A stretch of DNA of 64,000 nt, taken from NCBI GenBank assembly GCA_033819885.1, contig JAQYUZ010000010.1, forward strand, positions 1 through 64,000. The letters run 5' to 3'. Position numbers and translations under genes: made by a program. Under the pieces are notes generated by a model. It did not search any database. It was not told the origin of the DNA and was given only the letters and a program-made list of their open reading frames with translations. Of this stretch, positions 11,681-24,356 are shown piece by piece. The stretch comes from Microbotryomycetes sp. JL201 (lineage: Eukaryota; Basidiomycota; Microbotryomycetes). Position 1 is the first letter of the stretch; each line of letters starts with the position of its first letter.

Positions 11681-13432
11681 ATGCCACCTGACAATCACCC
11701 GCCCGCTTCATCGCGAGCCGATGTTGTGTCGCTCAAGCTGCAGATGGCTTCCCTGTTGCCGCCCGCCGATGGACAACTGTACTGGCAGGCGATGACGGGC
11801 TTCATGACCGGCAGAATTAATCGCCGTGAGCTAGATCACGTCTTGCACAAAACTTTGGGGCCCAGCGGTCCAGCGGGTCAGTCGCATTCAAGCAACGCTT
11901 TGCACCGAGTTGATGACAACAGTCGCTCATCCACTTACGCCTTAATCCTGCAGTACAACTTCACAACTCACTGCTGCTATCCATCTTGTACAACACGACG
12001 CGCACTGTGGGCCCTCCGCTCTCAGCTCGACATCCAGGCTGGCACAAACGCAAACGTGAGGGTACGGACGGCCAACAAGAAAACATGATGAACTCGAAGA
12101 AGCAGAGGCTGAAAACAGCCGTCATGGCCGTTGGAAAGCGCGAACGCGCCGAGCTCAAGGGCCTGGCATATACGGCTAAGAAGGATGGCGGCGCCGATCG
12201 AGACAAAGAGATCGCGTTTGCCAAATTGTCGTCGCTCGGGTCCGTGCTCGAAACGCACGGTCCAGAGATTGGGCCAGATGGTCTACCAAAGGTCCTCGCC
12301 ACTGCCAAGCAGCCCCCAGCGAGTGCGTTCGAACGAGACACGTACTTGTTTTGAAACTGACAGCTTGGAATTCTCGCTTGGCTTTTGAAGCACTTTCACA
12401 GGATTACATGCGAGCCTTGCAGACGCCGAACTGCTACGACAGCCAGACTTTGCCCGACTTGGATGGTCTGCGCGATCGCATGTCGTTGATCGCTTACGAC
12501 AGCGGTTTGCCGAACGGAGTTGATCATCGTGCAGCAAGTCTGGGCTTGCAGGCCATCGAGGTCAGTGCAAGGATGCCTTGCTATGCAAGCGGATGTGGCT
12601 GACACTCGAGCAGGTCTACATCAAGCAAATCCTCAGGGGCGTTTTATCCCTTGCGCGTCCAGCCCGTCCCACTCAACAACATTCGAGCGTCTCGCACGAT
12701 GCCGCTCAGCATGAGCACGGCGATTGCAGTCTCGCTGCAAGTATCACCTGCGGCGACCATGTAAACATTTTCGAGGCATGCCCTGGCTTGCTGGCGCGTG
12801 CTCACGTCGGCGCGGTTGAACGTCTTTTCACACTGAGCTGCCAGAGCGAGGACGAGAGCGATGCAAGTAGCTCTGAAGCAGGAGACGAGGTAGTCGCGGA
12901 CGATGGAGAACGAATGATACGACATGGTGGCAAACAGCCGAAACTGTCGCGCAGTATAAGCAATCATCGGCCTGTGCGTGCGGCATTGTCGCGGAATGGC
13001 TCCATGAATCGGCAACCGGCGGCAGGTCGCGACCAGTTTGTCATTGATCCTTCAGCTATTGCCATCCCTCAGGGGCATCCTGACGTGCCTCAGACCCCGC
13101 TATCCTCAACAACGGATGACCAACCGCAGACCCGAAAGGTGCCTGGGCCAGCAGCTCAGGGTAGTGAGAAAGAGCTGCAGTTGTCTCTGCAGCATCAATT
13201 GTTTCCTGAAACTGCTCAAGGAGCGGACTCTCGGGAGCCTGGTCAGAAGTCGGGAGCAGACCTTTCTGTGGAAGCTTCTCGTTCACCCGAACATAACAAT
13301 ACCTCTACGGACGGAGGCTCGGAAAGTGACGACGGTGGCACAAATGCGCCGAATACACGCAAGAAGGCAGAGGCGCGTCGGAAACTGTGGGATGTCGTAG
13401 ACTCTGTGAGGCTGCTCGACGGCGTCCTATGA
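11681..13432 (+). CDS. HFI1: SAGA complex subunit Hfi1/Ada1
   Basis: Structural subunit of the SAGA histone acetyltransferase complex (TADA1 in animals). Four exons start at 11681, 11954, about 12390 and 12614. The diagnostic LYWQAMTGFMTGRINRRELD is followed by QLHNSLLLSILYN, then a basic segment and LPDLDGLRDRMSLIAYDSGL, the histone-fold-proximal region. GLQAIEVYIKQIL closes the histone-fold-like part. The third exon junction is not unique: a GTGCGT donor inside PPASA, spliced either at GAAG or at ACAG, both keep the frame. The C-terminal 200 residues are acidic and low complexity, ending RRKLWDVVDSVRLLDGVL. Confidence 0.85.
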
Positions 13433-14161
13433 TCGCGATTGTGATAATTCAATTGGCATGCGTATGCGTATCGAGAAAAATTCTTGTCCCATTTCAATGA
13501 CGCAAGACATTGACCATGGGCCCGCGGACGGAGTCATGCACACAAAGCCTGACCAAATGCAGCTGGCTCTGTAGCAACGAGGAAAGATGACGACATGAAT
13601 CCGTGTCTCTAGCGAAGCGCCAATCTCGGGGACAGCTGACAGCTGCGGAGGTCTGGAGCGCTCGAAGCCGCGGGACATGCTCGGCCAAGTCGCGGTCGTC
13701 CGCGTTGTTGCCGAAATCGAGCTTTTTTCATCCGTCGCCGAGCTCTGAGCTGCGAGGAAGAGACTTGGAGCTTTCATTTTGCGCGCAGCATCGCGTGGGC
13801 GCCGCGTGTCTGCGTGTGCCTCGATCGCAGCTCCTCGGCCCTCCACCCTTAATGAAGCGCGGGATGCGCTTCGGAATGAGATAGTTTCAGAGGCTCAGAC
13901 ATTTTGGAAGAATGGAGGTCAATAACCGAGGGAGTTGGAATGATCGGCGATTCGCATAACGCAGGTGCACAGCCGAACGGAACACGGCAAACTCTGTTGG
14001 CCAAGTTCCAGGTTGCCAGAGCATCTTCTCTCCCGGTTCCCGTACAGCCACCATCTCTCTCTCTCTTGCTCCTGCTACAGGTTTCCTTTCTCATTCTAAC
14101 CGGTGCCACTGCCTCACTTGCACGATACACCCAACACCTTTAGCAGTCGACCTACGGCAGG
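13433..14161. other. Intergenic or unresolved small gene
   Basis: No gene could be fixed here. On the plus strand the frame ending at about 13933 reads TLNEARDALRNEIVSEAQTF and then WKNGGQ and a stop. It looks like a genuine amphipathic C-terminal helix, but I could not connect it to a start through consensus splice sites. On the minus strand 13494-13688 encodes a 64-residue frame with LSSLLQSQLHLVRL. Neither matches a family I know. A CT-rich tract at about 14045-14080 probably belongs to the promoter of the next gene. Confidence 0.4.
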
Positions 14162-15352
14162 ATGAGAGATCCCGCACTCGACTTGACGTCAACGGCCGAA
14201 ATCCGAAACGATGCAAGAAATCAGCTACCATCTACTGGTAGCAACGTGGCCCACTTCGCCCCTCGGACCATTGATTCGCACCGCTATCGAACGCCGCACG
14301 CTTCAGAGTTGGCTCGAGCGGGGGCCTCGCACGCAGCATTGAGGCACACAGTCACATATTCGTCACGTGTGTATTCATCCGCACAGGATATTTTACTGCG
14401 AGGCAACAATCAAGCTGACAGCACCGACATCGCTGCGATTCGTCGTCTAGCTCACGAGCCTGAATTGCCACAGCGCTTGCCTCCGAATCCAGCGCACAGA
14501 GTCTACGTCATTCGCTGCATCTTATGCGACAATTTTCTAACAGACCGAGGCATGCGGGTAAGTTGCTGAAAACTAAAGTGGTCAGCTGCTGGCGCTGAAC
14601 ACACTGCCGATGTCTAGGCTGTTCTCCTTCTCAAACCGCACATTGTTCTGTTCTCTACCGATGCTGCTCCAGTCAATGCGAGCGCATCCTGGCCCGGCGA
14701 AGTGGATGGCGACGAGACGAGCGTCGAACGTACCTGTACATGCTTGGTCAGCCCCATCTCGTCTTTCTATTCTTTGAAGATAGCGACAGCTCATTGCCCG
14801 TTGGCTCAGACATCTTCACTGGCTTGCCATGGGTGTGGTACATTGGTGGGCTATCACATCGTGTCACCCTGTCGGAGGTGCTGCGTAAGCCTTCCTGAGC
14901 GACCCGTTCATGCGATTGAACCTAAATTTGATTGCCAAAACGTCTGACAGGCTTCAGTGCAACAACATCAGCGCTCGGCGAACCACCATCGATTTGTTTT
15001 TCACCACGACAAAGTTTCCCACAGCGAACGCCGCTTCGCAGGCGAAGTCGGCGTCAGCAGACCGTCATCAACGGCGGCAACAGTTTGCCACACGCCGTCA
15101 AACCAAAGTGAGCTGCCAAGACGCGAGCTCGAGAGGCCACTCGACGAGTTGCACAAAGGTCAGGGTCGAATGGCGGTTGTTTCGTCGTTTCCAGCTGCAA
15201 GCGCCGCAACAATGCGCACTGGTGCACCTGTAGCCGGCCTTTCGGTCGGTGAAACCGTCTACTGGCATCATTTGGCATGTGGGGGCGAACAGAGCCGTCC
15301 TGTCGATCCTCGAGCGCGAGCGCCGCTGATCAGGGCGCGTGCGGGCCGGTAA
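14162..15352 (+). CDS. FAM72: FAM72 family protein
   Basis: Four exons (14162-14557, 14618-14746, 14810-14884, 14951-15352) join in phase to 333 residues. The core matches the animal FAM72 signature: VYVIRCILCDNFLTDRGMRA, then VLFSTDA, a CXC pair in RTCTCL, LACHGCGTLVGYHIVSPC and RRC, and a His-rich segment NHHRFVFHHDKVSHSERR. The paired cysteines suggest a zinc-binding fold. In mammals FAM72A binds and controls the nuclear uracil glycosylase UNG2; in fungi the role is unknown. The first 110 residues and the last 80 are extensions beyond the compact animal protein. FAM72 is rarely discussed in fungi, so the assignment rests on the cysteine pattern and order of motifs. Confidence 0.8.
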
Positions 15353-15591
15353 CGATGTGAAAGTTTGTGGCCTTCTGCTGTTTCCACTATCGCTTGCCTT
15401 ATGTTGTTTGTACCATTCATGCCGCTTCGCTCATCATGCATTATATTTGGTATCTCATGCGTTTCATCTGGCACGTGACTCAACTTTGTGTTGTTTCGTC
15501 ATTGCGCCAGCGCTACTAGTACGACAAGGGGGCAGACGACCGCTGTCAAAGGGCTGCTGCGAGAGTACAATCAGAGAGACAGCTCCTCATC

Positions 15592-18500
15592 ATGGCGGCC
15601 CCGGGGGCGAGCAGGGCCAGTGGTGGCTGGTGGCCGCTACCGGTGCCGGTCCAAGCGGTAGCCATACATGCGCACTCGCTGGAGCCGAGGCATGAAAGTT
15701 CTCGAAGTGAGGCTCTTGCAGAGGAATATGAGAGGATCTTGGACGATCGGGTGAGTGATCGGCTTCAGTGAGCGGCCTCAGCTGCATGTGTCATGTTGCT
15801 GCAGCTCTGACGCCTCGCTGCAGTTGCCACTCGCCGTCGGGGACACTGTCACCTGCTTGGAAGAGTATATCGACCCAGACACCCAATCGTCACTCTGGCT
15901 GCGCGGCTATGTCGAGACCATGTCCCAAAAAGAGGCAGTCCGCGCCACACCTGCACGAGCGTCGGTTACCAACCTGCTCGACATCGAATGGTTTGCTCAC
16001 AACGAAAGCCCAGGTCAGTGGGTATCACTTCGGTATTAGGATCTAGGCCTGACCGATCGGTATTAGGTCGAGTCGGTATCTTTCCCGCCTCTTTTGTGGC
16101 GACATTTCCCGACACGACTACCTTGCCGCAAGACACCCTCATGGATCAATTTGCTGCGCAAAACCTGTTTCCCGCGCAACACACGTCAGAGCATGCCCAG
16201 CTGCCCCGCCACCGTCGAGCTGGACGGCCGATGGGCATGGAGCCTGTGAAGGAGGTTGACGAAGCGGATCTGGGGTTACCCAAAGCTGTGGCGGATCGCA
16301 TTGACGTGAGAGCTCCACCAGGCCATGATAGTGGGCTCGGCGACCGGACGCAGGACTACGAGAAGCAAGGCAAGAAATTCGGCACGAGCGGTCTGCGGTT
16401 AGGACTTCCGGGCCGCGTCCGTCCCAGTCAATCCCTTGAAGATGAAGCCGCGAGTACTTTGCAAGAGTGGCTGATTAGAACGCAAAAACTGTTCTCGTCG
16501 CGACAATACTCTGCGTTCGAAGCACTGACCAAAGCTGGGTCGGACGTTCACACATCTGTCATGCGTATTCGCTCATCGACCGTGCGCGCGGCCGAACGGA
16601 GCGACGCTCGACGACAGCTCGTCGCACTTCTCGCAAAAACAGAAGTCGCCTGCGGACTTCCAATCATCGCAAGGGACAGTAACAATGGTCAAGTGCTTGG
16701 TTACGACGCTAACCTGCATGGCGACAGCTGGACTACTGTTCCCAGATTATGTAAGTTAGGCTTTCTGTCAGCGTTTCCTGATTGCGGCCGACACATGATT
16801 TGGCTGCAGACTTGAGACAAGCCTCGGAGCACCTGCATCCCGATACCAGAAGAGGAACAGGAGGGGAGATGGATCGCACCTCCTCATTGGACAGTCTCAT
16901 CGCAGCCATTTCTCCCGAGCATGGTCGAAGACAGGCAGACCCGCGCTACCATCTTCAAGTTCGAGTCGAAAACTTTGCACTAGGCGACAAAGCTCAGACA
17001 GAGGGGGTAATGATGCTATTTTCGTTGTACAGTAAAGCCCAAGGCCAATTCCTGTCCGAAGAATACGGCTGGTCTCTAGAAACAGCAAAATGTAGCGAGA
17101 TGGCGCTGAACGATGATGGCGCGATATTCGTAGACCTGAGCGAACATGACATTTTCGATCAAGTGTTTCTAATTTGTCGGATTGTCAGTTCTGGCGACAT
17201 TCAGAACGCCTCAAGATCAAATTCGATCGGTTTGGATCAAGAGGGCCATCCGCAAAACTCCCACCGTGGCAGCAGGCGCAAGCCAACCCACCGCAGTCCG
17301 ATTGGCTGTGCTGTCACTGATATCAGCAACCTTCGGCTTCAAACTGATACCGACTCCGATCATCAGGGACTCATGCTTGACCTCACGGTGCGGGAGAGTC
17401 TTGATTCCCTTCACTTTTCCACCCTGCACGAAGATCTCATCAACAACCGAGTCAAAAAGCTGGCAAGCCCGACGTGTCCAGCTGTTGTGACCGTCGAACT
17501 TCGTCTGAAGAAAGTGAGTGCTGGTCTTGATAGATGAGGTGAGGTATTCACTTGCAATTATCAGATGGAGGGCATGGACGATCTTCGGGAGCATCAAGGC
17601 GCTAGCCTTGTCCGGCGTCTGGAGAGTAGTACGTATACGATACTCGCCTCGATCAAGTCGCTGAACAAGGTTCTCCAGGGTCTGTCTTCACTCCCGGCAC
17701 AACAAGCAATCACAACGACCTGTTAGTCAAGCTTTGGGCGGGCCGTCTCACCAACCTGTCAAGCCGAACTTTGGGAGGTGCAATCCGTACTGCTGTGATC
17801 GACATTACTGTCAAGGACAAGTCCGCACGGGTTTGCGCACCAGCCCTGCAATATGCTGTCAACCAGCCTTTGGTTTCATGCGTCTCCTCGCTTGGACTAA
17901 AAAGCAGCTCGCCTGGTCAGTCGCGGTCTTAAACTCTTACAAAATGGCAACGAGTATTGAAAATGTCTGTTCCTGACAGCTTGGGGCGAGCTGTTCAAGC
18001 TTCAGCTATCTGCACAAGATTTTCGCGACTGTCATATTTTCATCACACTTCGCCTCCACGGTTCAAGTGATGACAGTGACCGGCCCGCTGCCTTTGCATT
18101 CTTGCCGCTTTTCCGCGACGAGGGCTTGGTCCAGTCAGATGGCTCGCACGAATTGGTCTTGTATCGATACGATGATTCCGTCACGCGCTCTACGCTCTAT
18201 CTCGACTGCGATAGCACGGTTGCACGTACCACGACGAACTCACAGAGGATTGATGCTGCGTACACGAGTACTCAAGACTCTGTCACTATCAGGACGATGT
18301 TGCAATCGACCGATCTGACGCAAGATCCGAGTATTGCGAAGCTACTCCAGGCGGATTCGGCGGGTCTGAACCGAGAGGCTCTCATTGCGGACATTCAGTG
18401 CGTCAATTTATCTCACGAACCGAGGTGGTGCCTAAACTTTCCCATCTCTTCTATCCGCACGCGGGCCCAGGTTCAGCGATAATTCCGAGATTTGCAAGTT

Positions 18501-21500
18501 CCTTACTAAGATTCTTGACGCAATCTTCCAAGTGTGCGCGAACTTGGCCGAAGGCGATGACCAGCTGGGGGATACAGTTTTCAACACGCTGGTGTATGTT
18601 CTCAATGCGGCCAGCGACAGGCGTTTCAAAGAATTCGAGAGCACGGTCCACACCTATATCCAGTCTCGCGTCGATTGTTCAGCAGCAGCTGCCCAAATAT
18701 TGAAGTCGACAAAGAACCTCATTGACGACTCGAACCGAGTGACATCCACCGAGATGCGCTCCAGCATCAAAGTATGGGCATATCTGCTCGAGCTTGTTGA
18801 GCGTGGATGGCGGACGACCGACGATTTGAGGAAGAAAGCCCTTGCAATTGGCTTAGACCGCATGCTACAGTCCATTTGCGCCATGATGAGAATGCGTTCG
18901 CCTCCGCAGATTGTCGGAACCCAAGCTTTAGCTCTGCAACACTGGCCAACTGTGCTGCCATTCCTCAACAAGATGATTGCCGAGACGGAATTCACCGATC
19001 ACGTCATCTCCTTCCTCGAGCAAGGTGACGTGACAAAGGACCTTTCAGCACTCCGGCTCGCTGCCATTGGGCAGGTGATCATCGGGCCGTCCTTTGTCTC
19101 ACCTGCCAGTCGGGCTTCGCTCGTGCCTGCGCTCGCACGATGGCTCAAGCCGGCACTTACGCGCTTCGATGAGCACCTTCAGTGTTCTCCTAAAGATTCG
19201 CAGCAAGTCAAAGACGCGACGCGGCTCAAGTGGATGGAAGTACAACGACTGTCGATCTCAGTAACCGCTTATGCTCTCGATCGCATACAATTGTCGTTGG
19301 CCGACCCGGCTGTTCTCTCCGACCGGTCCCTTTACGGTCAAGAGCAGGACAACATAGAATACATGCTCAGTCTTCTCTCAAAGACATGCGAATGCATTGG
19401 AGAATTCCGGCAGGCGAGTACACTAGTTGCTGCCTACAAAGGACAATCCCTCGCGGCAGGACGGTTCAATACTACACGACTGCTGCCCCTGTCGATTCCA
19501 TTCTCCCCCCGCTCCCCGATGTCGATCGACCAACTGCTGAAAGCAGACGCAGGTGTTTCCGACGCCGTGTGCGCTACCCTCGCTATCCTGCAGACCGCAT
19601 CCGTCAAGGTGTTGACCAATTGGCTCGACGCCATGCTTGAAGTCGAAGGGAGAGATAATCTCGCTCGAGTTTTTTCAAACGTGTTCAAAACATTACGTTC
19701 GCTGCTTGCGCTCGAGGTGACGACCGACCAATGGTTCAACATGCTCGTGCTGGTCCACCACGTCACTCTCAAGTTCTCAAGTGTCAGTGCCGATTTCCTA
19801 GAGCGTGATTTCATTCCGTCCCAGCATGATCTGGAACCGAACGAATTCAAAACGGGGGTTTGGCGCAACTTTTTCGATTTGCTTTTGCAGCTGGCGAATA
19901 GTCGCATACTGAACGTCGAGTGCCTCACCACATCAGAAAGGTGAGCAGGATGAAACCTTAAATCAGAGGCAGCGCTGACTTCGGCTGCAGGCGCGCTTTG
20001 CAGACTTTGCTTGGGGACGTTCGGAGCGAGATAGCTTTCAAGATCAGGCGCATGTGGAATGCTTTGGGTTGGCCGATGGGTCAAGCTGGCCTCGATCGAT
20101 ACCGGACTGGCGGATTTCAGGTGAACTTAGAGGTCTCAAGGCCTACTGAGTCAAGCAGCTGATGATGATCCCCATCTGTCCAGGTCCAGTTCATACCGCA
20201 GCTTGTGGGCGGTGTGCTATCGTTGTGTCTTCAAGACAATGTCGATTTGCGGCGGGCCGGGACTTCTATTCTCGGTACAATTTTTGTCAGCGAGGTGAGA
20301 GTTTCAATGGCATGTCGAGGTCCGATCGATTGCTCATTCTACTCCAGTTCCAACTCAATGGCAATATCCGAGGTGCGTAGGGTAACCGCACTCGAGCGGA
20401 CAAGAACTGACAGGCAGCGTCGCAGCCATCGAGACCGAGATTGTCGATCGGCTGGATGATTTGGTGCTCAGGCAGATGGTGTCTTCGGTCGGAGCTCGCC
20501 CAACTTTTCTGGTGGATCTCCGAGACGCGCTCAAACAGTTTCGTCTAGAACCTGTGCTTGAAGAGGCCATCAATGCATTTCTGGACTCGCTCGACGACTT
20601 CCTTGACTTGCTGATGACTCTGAAAAGCCTGCCGTCCGGGGAGGAGGTAAGTAGGATATCACGATCGTGTGCATAACCGATGACTTACATCACCTGGACA
20701 AGCAGTGGCACGACGAGCGAGTTTCGGCGACGCTGAATCTGCTGCGATACTTGGACCGCATCGGCAAACCTGAACCCCTCGTGAGCTTTGCGGTCGCCCT
20801 CGAGCTCGCACAGCCGAAAGCTGAGCGCCGACCCCGATGTTCCGCTCATACTTGCAGTTTTGTTACCTGCATAAACTGATCAATCGTAAGTATCGTAACA
20901 CGTCCATGTCGAAGGCCCTTCTGACCATCATTCTGCCCACAGATGAGATCTTGCAAGGAAATATGGTCCAAGCTGGGATGCTCTTGCGTTTGTGTGCCAA
21001 CAAGTACGAATGGAGGCTGGACCGTGTACTCGAAGCAGACGCAGAAGGTAGTCTGCCTGTGCAAACACCGTTCCATCGTAGACAGTGAGTTAAACATAGG
21101 ACGTCGTTCCAAAGCCCAGCTCAATTGAATGGTCAATAGGCAACTGTACTTGCGCGCGATCGATCTGTTGACTCGCGGAGGCGCTTGGGAGGTCGCCAAC
21201 GAGCTTTGCAAAGAGCTTCAGCTCCAAGTAGAAATGAACACGTACGATGAAGCGATAGTTGAGCAGACGTCGAGCATCCACGTGCAGCTTTTCTCCAAGA
21301 TGATTAATCAGAACAGGCCGAAAGGGTAGGCCAAGGCGAGTGCTGATCGCTAAGATGTGGTAACACTGACCTGTACCAACTTGACTTCAGATTGTTCTTC
21401 CGCGTGGCCTTTTACGGAAGTTCATTTCCTGCGGCTATTGCTGGCAAGCAATACGTGTACAAGACGACTAAGGAAACGGATCTTGCACAGTTTGTTCGAA

Positions 21501-22821
21501 GAATGCTGAGCAAGCATCCAAAAGCTTTGCTCCTGCGAACGAGCACGGTACCCGGCGATGACATCCAGTATGCGGACGCCCAGTATTTACAGATCACCGA
21601 GGTGCTGCCGGTAGCAGACGAACGTCAAACTGTCAGCCCTCTGTCACCCGACACTATAAGAGAATACTGCCAAGCAAATGGGACCGCTAGGTTCTCGTTT
21701 TCGAGACAATTCACTCGCGGAGATGACGACTTGCGCCTGCTGGGCGATGACAGCATCGCTCGGACCTGGTACGAAGAAACTGTACGTATACAAGTCTTCC
21801 TCCGGAGCAGCGCTTACTTAGTACTTTTGGTAGACGTTGCTTTGTGAGAGCGCCTTTCCGGGTATCTCCGACCGGGCCGAGGTTGTAGAACTGCAGATTC
21901 TGGAATTTTCCCCTGGTACGCGACTCGACAGAGCATCATGTCGCTGAGACTGATCATATCCGCCATTAGTCGAATCTGCTATCAACAAATTGCAAGCTCA
22001 AGAGCGCCATTTGCGTTCTCTCGAAGCTCGTCAGCGAGTCCGCGGGAATTCAGCTCGCAGCCGGTCCGAGCTCGACACGTCCGAACTGGCCATTGCACTC
22101 AACGAAGCCATTGATCCGCCGTCCATGCGCGGACACTTGGCTTATCGTCGAGCTCTTCTGAGGCCACAGTTTCTAGCGAGTTACCCTGACGAGCAGAAAG
22201 CCATAGAGCGCCTCCGACACACCCTGCATGAGCTGGCGAGTTGGCTGACGATCTGTTCGAATTTTTCCTGACAATCCCCATCTCGCCAGGCGGTATGCAT
22301 CGCCGAGTGCCTTAATTTGTTGGCAGTATTGAGCACACCGGCTGAGCGCGGCTTTCAGCGGCAGTTACAGCGCAGTGAGCTTGCGCAGCATTCTCAACGC
22401 GGATCTGTCGCGTTGACAATGTCTTTTTACAGTGTTCGAGAGCAACTTTGTCGCCGAGCTCGAATCGGTCCCGCCACAGCCCGATCTGACCTTGCATTTT
22501 ACCAATCTCGAAGCGCGCGATGATGGCGCAAATCTTGACAGAGAGAATGCTCAGACTGTCCGCCCTCACTCGCCGACCTCGTTGCGGACAAAATCGAAGA
22601 GCGGGATCGCGGGCGACAGTTCTCGAAGCACGCGTGATATGCCACCGGCTACACCGCGACGCCTATCCTCAGCTGCATCGATCATTTCCGACGGAGCCGA
22701 TGGCAAGTCTGCGTTCTCGAGACGGTCAAGCCTGCTTGGCTCGCTTCGCGGTGAGGGAGGCCGACGGTCGAGCGCTTTGTTGGATATGCTAAAGCGCAGG
22801 TCCTCTGCGGTTGATGAATGA
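15592..22821 (+). CDS. DCK1: DOCK-family Rho/Rac GEF, Dck1-like
   Basis: Large exchange factor that with ELMO/Lmo1 activates a Rho-family GTPase at membranes. About 20 introns; roughly 1,950 residues. Order: N-terminal SH3-like segment (LPLAVGDTVTCLEEY to GRVGIFPASFV), helical DOCK-N region, DHR-1/C2 domain (VFTPGTTSNHNDLLVKLWAG, then AWGELFKLQLSAQDFRDCHI and FAFLPLF), long helical armadillo-like centre (DTVFNTLVYVLNAASD), and DHR-2 catalytic domain (FCYLHKLIN, QQLYLRAIDLL, LFFRVAFYG, AINKLQ, CIAECLNLLAVL). The C-terminal tail is Ser/Arg-rich (RRSSLLGSLR). One intron (22236-22289) uses a GC donor. The acceptor at 20854-20856 is the only one that keeps the DHR-2 frame there. A CACGTGAC box lies about 120 bp upstream. 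Confidence 0.92.
22236..22289 (+). other. GC-AG intron in the DOCK gene
   Basis: The exon reading HELR-type DHR-2 sequence ends at CTG, and the next exon must begin in phase 0 with GCG GTA TGC to give AVCIAECLNLL. The only in-phase donor is GCGAGT, a GC donor. The nearby GT (GTTGGC) gives phase 1 and a stop. CTGAC motifs inside and a CCAG acceptor support a 54-nt spliceosomal intron. Confidence 0.7.
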
Positions 22822-22930
22822 AGTTTTATGTGTTTTCTTTGTGCTTATAACAACATGTGTGAATCACATCAGTGTCCTTGATCTGCTTCAAGATCGGAAT
22901 TGTCTGTTCTTGAGAATAGGGCAGGCGCAA

Positions 22931-23909
22931 TCAATTGTTGAACGAAGCTTCGCGCGCGAGCACGTCCGGGTCGAGTTTGATGAGGATCACAGTCCGGCGG
23001 GGACGCGAAGCTGTTGGCACCGAATGCGCGGTCACGCGAGATGGCTGTCGGCGGTCGAGTTAGCTCGCGCGCGCACCTCGCAAGTCGTACATGAGCGCTT
23101 ACAAATCCTGCACCGTCCAGCACAGCCTCGATGATCCCAGCGACGAGCGCGCCACAGCTCAGCTCGCTCATTTCTTTCGGCACTTCTACATTGCGCGTGA
23201 TGACCATGTCGTCGTCGCCGATCATGTATTCATCGGCGTTGTCGGTGCTTTTCTCGAGCGAGTCGGCAGGTCTGCCAAACAGGTACCGGTACAGGGTCGA
23301 ATGGACGTAGGTGAGCACTGGCAGCAGCCGCAAGGTGCGAGTTGGTGGTGGTGGTGAGCGAAGCGTCGATACTGGGTACACATAATCGCGCAGGGGCAGC
23401 ATTTCCACCAATCGTGCTCCGACTCTGTATCCGAGCACGTTGAGCCTGCTCGCAAAGTGATGACCGAGGTGAGCTCAGGAGGCGTGTCACACCGTCGCAA
23501 GGCGCCACCCGTCGCGACTGACTGACCTCTTTTCAAATTCGCCGATCCCCTTGACTTTCTTCTGTGTATATTGGATAATTTCACCAAACAAAAACGCCCA
23601 GGCGGCCAAGCTGACGTCTTGGCCGCGCGAGCGCACGATCGGCCGGTCGTAGATTGCGCCCGAGCGCCGCAAACCTGGCGGCAGGGGCGGCAGCGACGGC
23701 GAGGGCTGGGGTATCGGGAACGACGAAGACGCTGACGCGGCAGAGCTGCCCTGCGAGTGCGGCTGCTGAGCTGCTTGGCCAGACGATCCAAGGCTGGCGG
23801 CCGACAGCAGCGTCGACAGGCGCGACGTTGACGCGACAGACTCCCTTGCAGACGACGAGGATGTGCTGTATGTGCCTGCGAGAGGTGCGCTCGAGTCGCG
23901 GCGCGACAT
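22931..23909 (-). CDS. TRS31: TRAPP complex subunit Trs31/TRAPPC5
   Basis: Core subunit of TRAPP vesicle-tethering and Rab-GEF complexes at the Golgi. Three exons (23909-23527, 23445-23103, 23044-22931) give 279 residues. The Bet3-family fold is seen from SLAAWAFLFGEIIQYTQKKV through LNVLGYRVGARLVEML, LFGRPADSLEKSTDNADEYM, VPKEMSELSCGALVAGIIEA and RVTAHSVPT. An N-terminal extension of about 85 Ser/Pro/Ala-rich residues precedes the domain, as in other basidiomycetes. A run of four prolines (LRSPPPPTRT) replaces the usual basic linker and could hide another intron. The gene is divergent from SLX4. Confidence 0.93.
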
Positions 23910-24356
23910 GAGTGCAGATATGTAAAGCACGTGACTGAACAAAGATGAGCTTGCGCCCCGCGTCCGCTGTTGTCTGCCCCTTGAATTCACTCGCGACCCG
24001 TTCATACAATCTTCTGGCTCAAGTCATTAACTCCGACCTCTCGCGGTGGCGCTCGGCCCTACTGTCACTGCTGTTCATCGCGTGTGCCGCCGGCGTGCGG
24101 CGAGCGCGGTTCCTCGCGCCTGCGGCGGGCCTCAGTCGGCTGCGACAAGCAGACACGCGCACATTCAAACCAAAGACACGTACAAGTAGCTGCATAGCTG
24201 CACGCTTAAGCTTCCGAGGTGCGCTTTTGCACGTAGTCGGCGCGTTGTGTGTTTCGCTAACGCTCTGCCCTCCGTACGAATCCTCTGCCGCCATGCACAT
24301 CTGCAGCCTCGCCTATCATCGGTACCAAGCCTAGAATTGACTTTTCCCAGCGCCAT
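23910..24356. promoter_or_regulatory. Divergent promoter of TRS31 and SLX4
   Basis: This 447-bp gap separates two genes read outward. It holds a CACGTGAC box at 23928-23935, just outside the TRS31 start, and is otherwise GC-rich without a TATA-like element. A plus-strand frame at 23945-24334 has no family features and is taken as chance. Confidence 0.4.

Noticed and set aside
12614-12840. Possible frameshift in HFI1, because another frame reads NNIRASRTMPLSMSTAIAVS
   Set aside because: The main frame keeps conserved pieces on both sides (VYIKQIL before, ARAHVGAVERLF after), so no shift is needed.
5293-23935. Recurring CACGTGAC/GTCACGTG boxes (5293, 14362, 15472, 23928) as a regulon
   Set aside because: Four sites in 64 kb is close to chance expectation for an 8-mer on both strands, and one lies inside FAM72 coding sequence.
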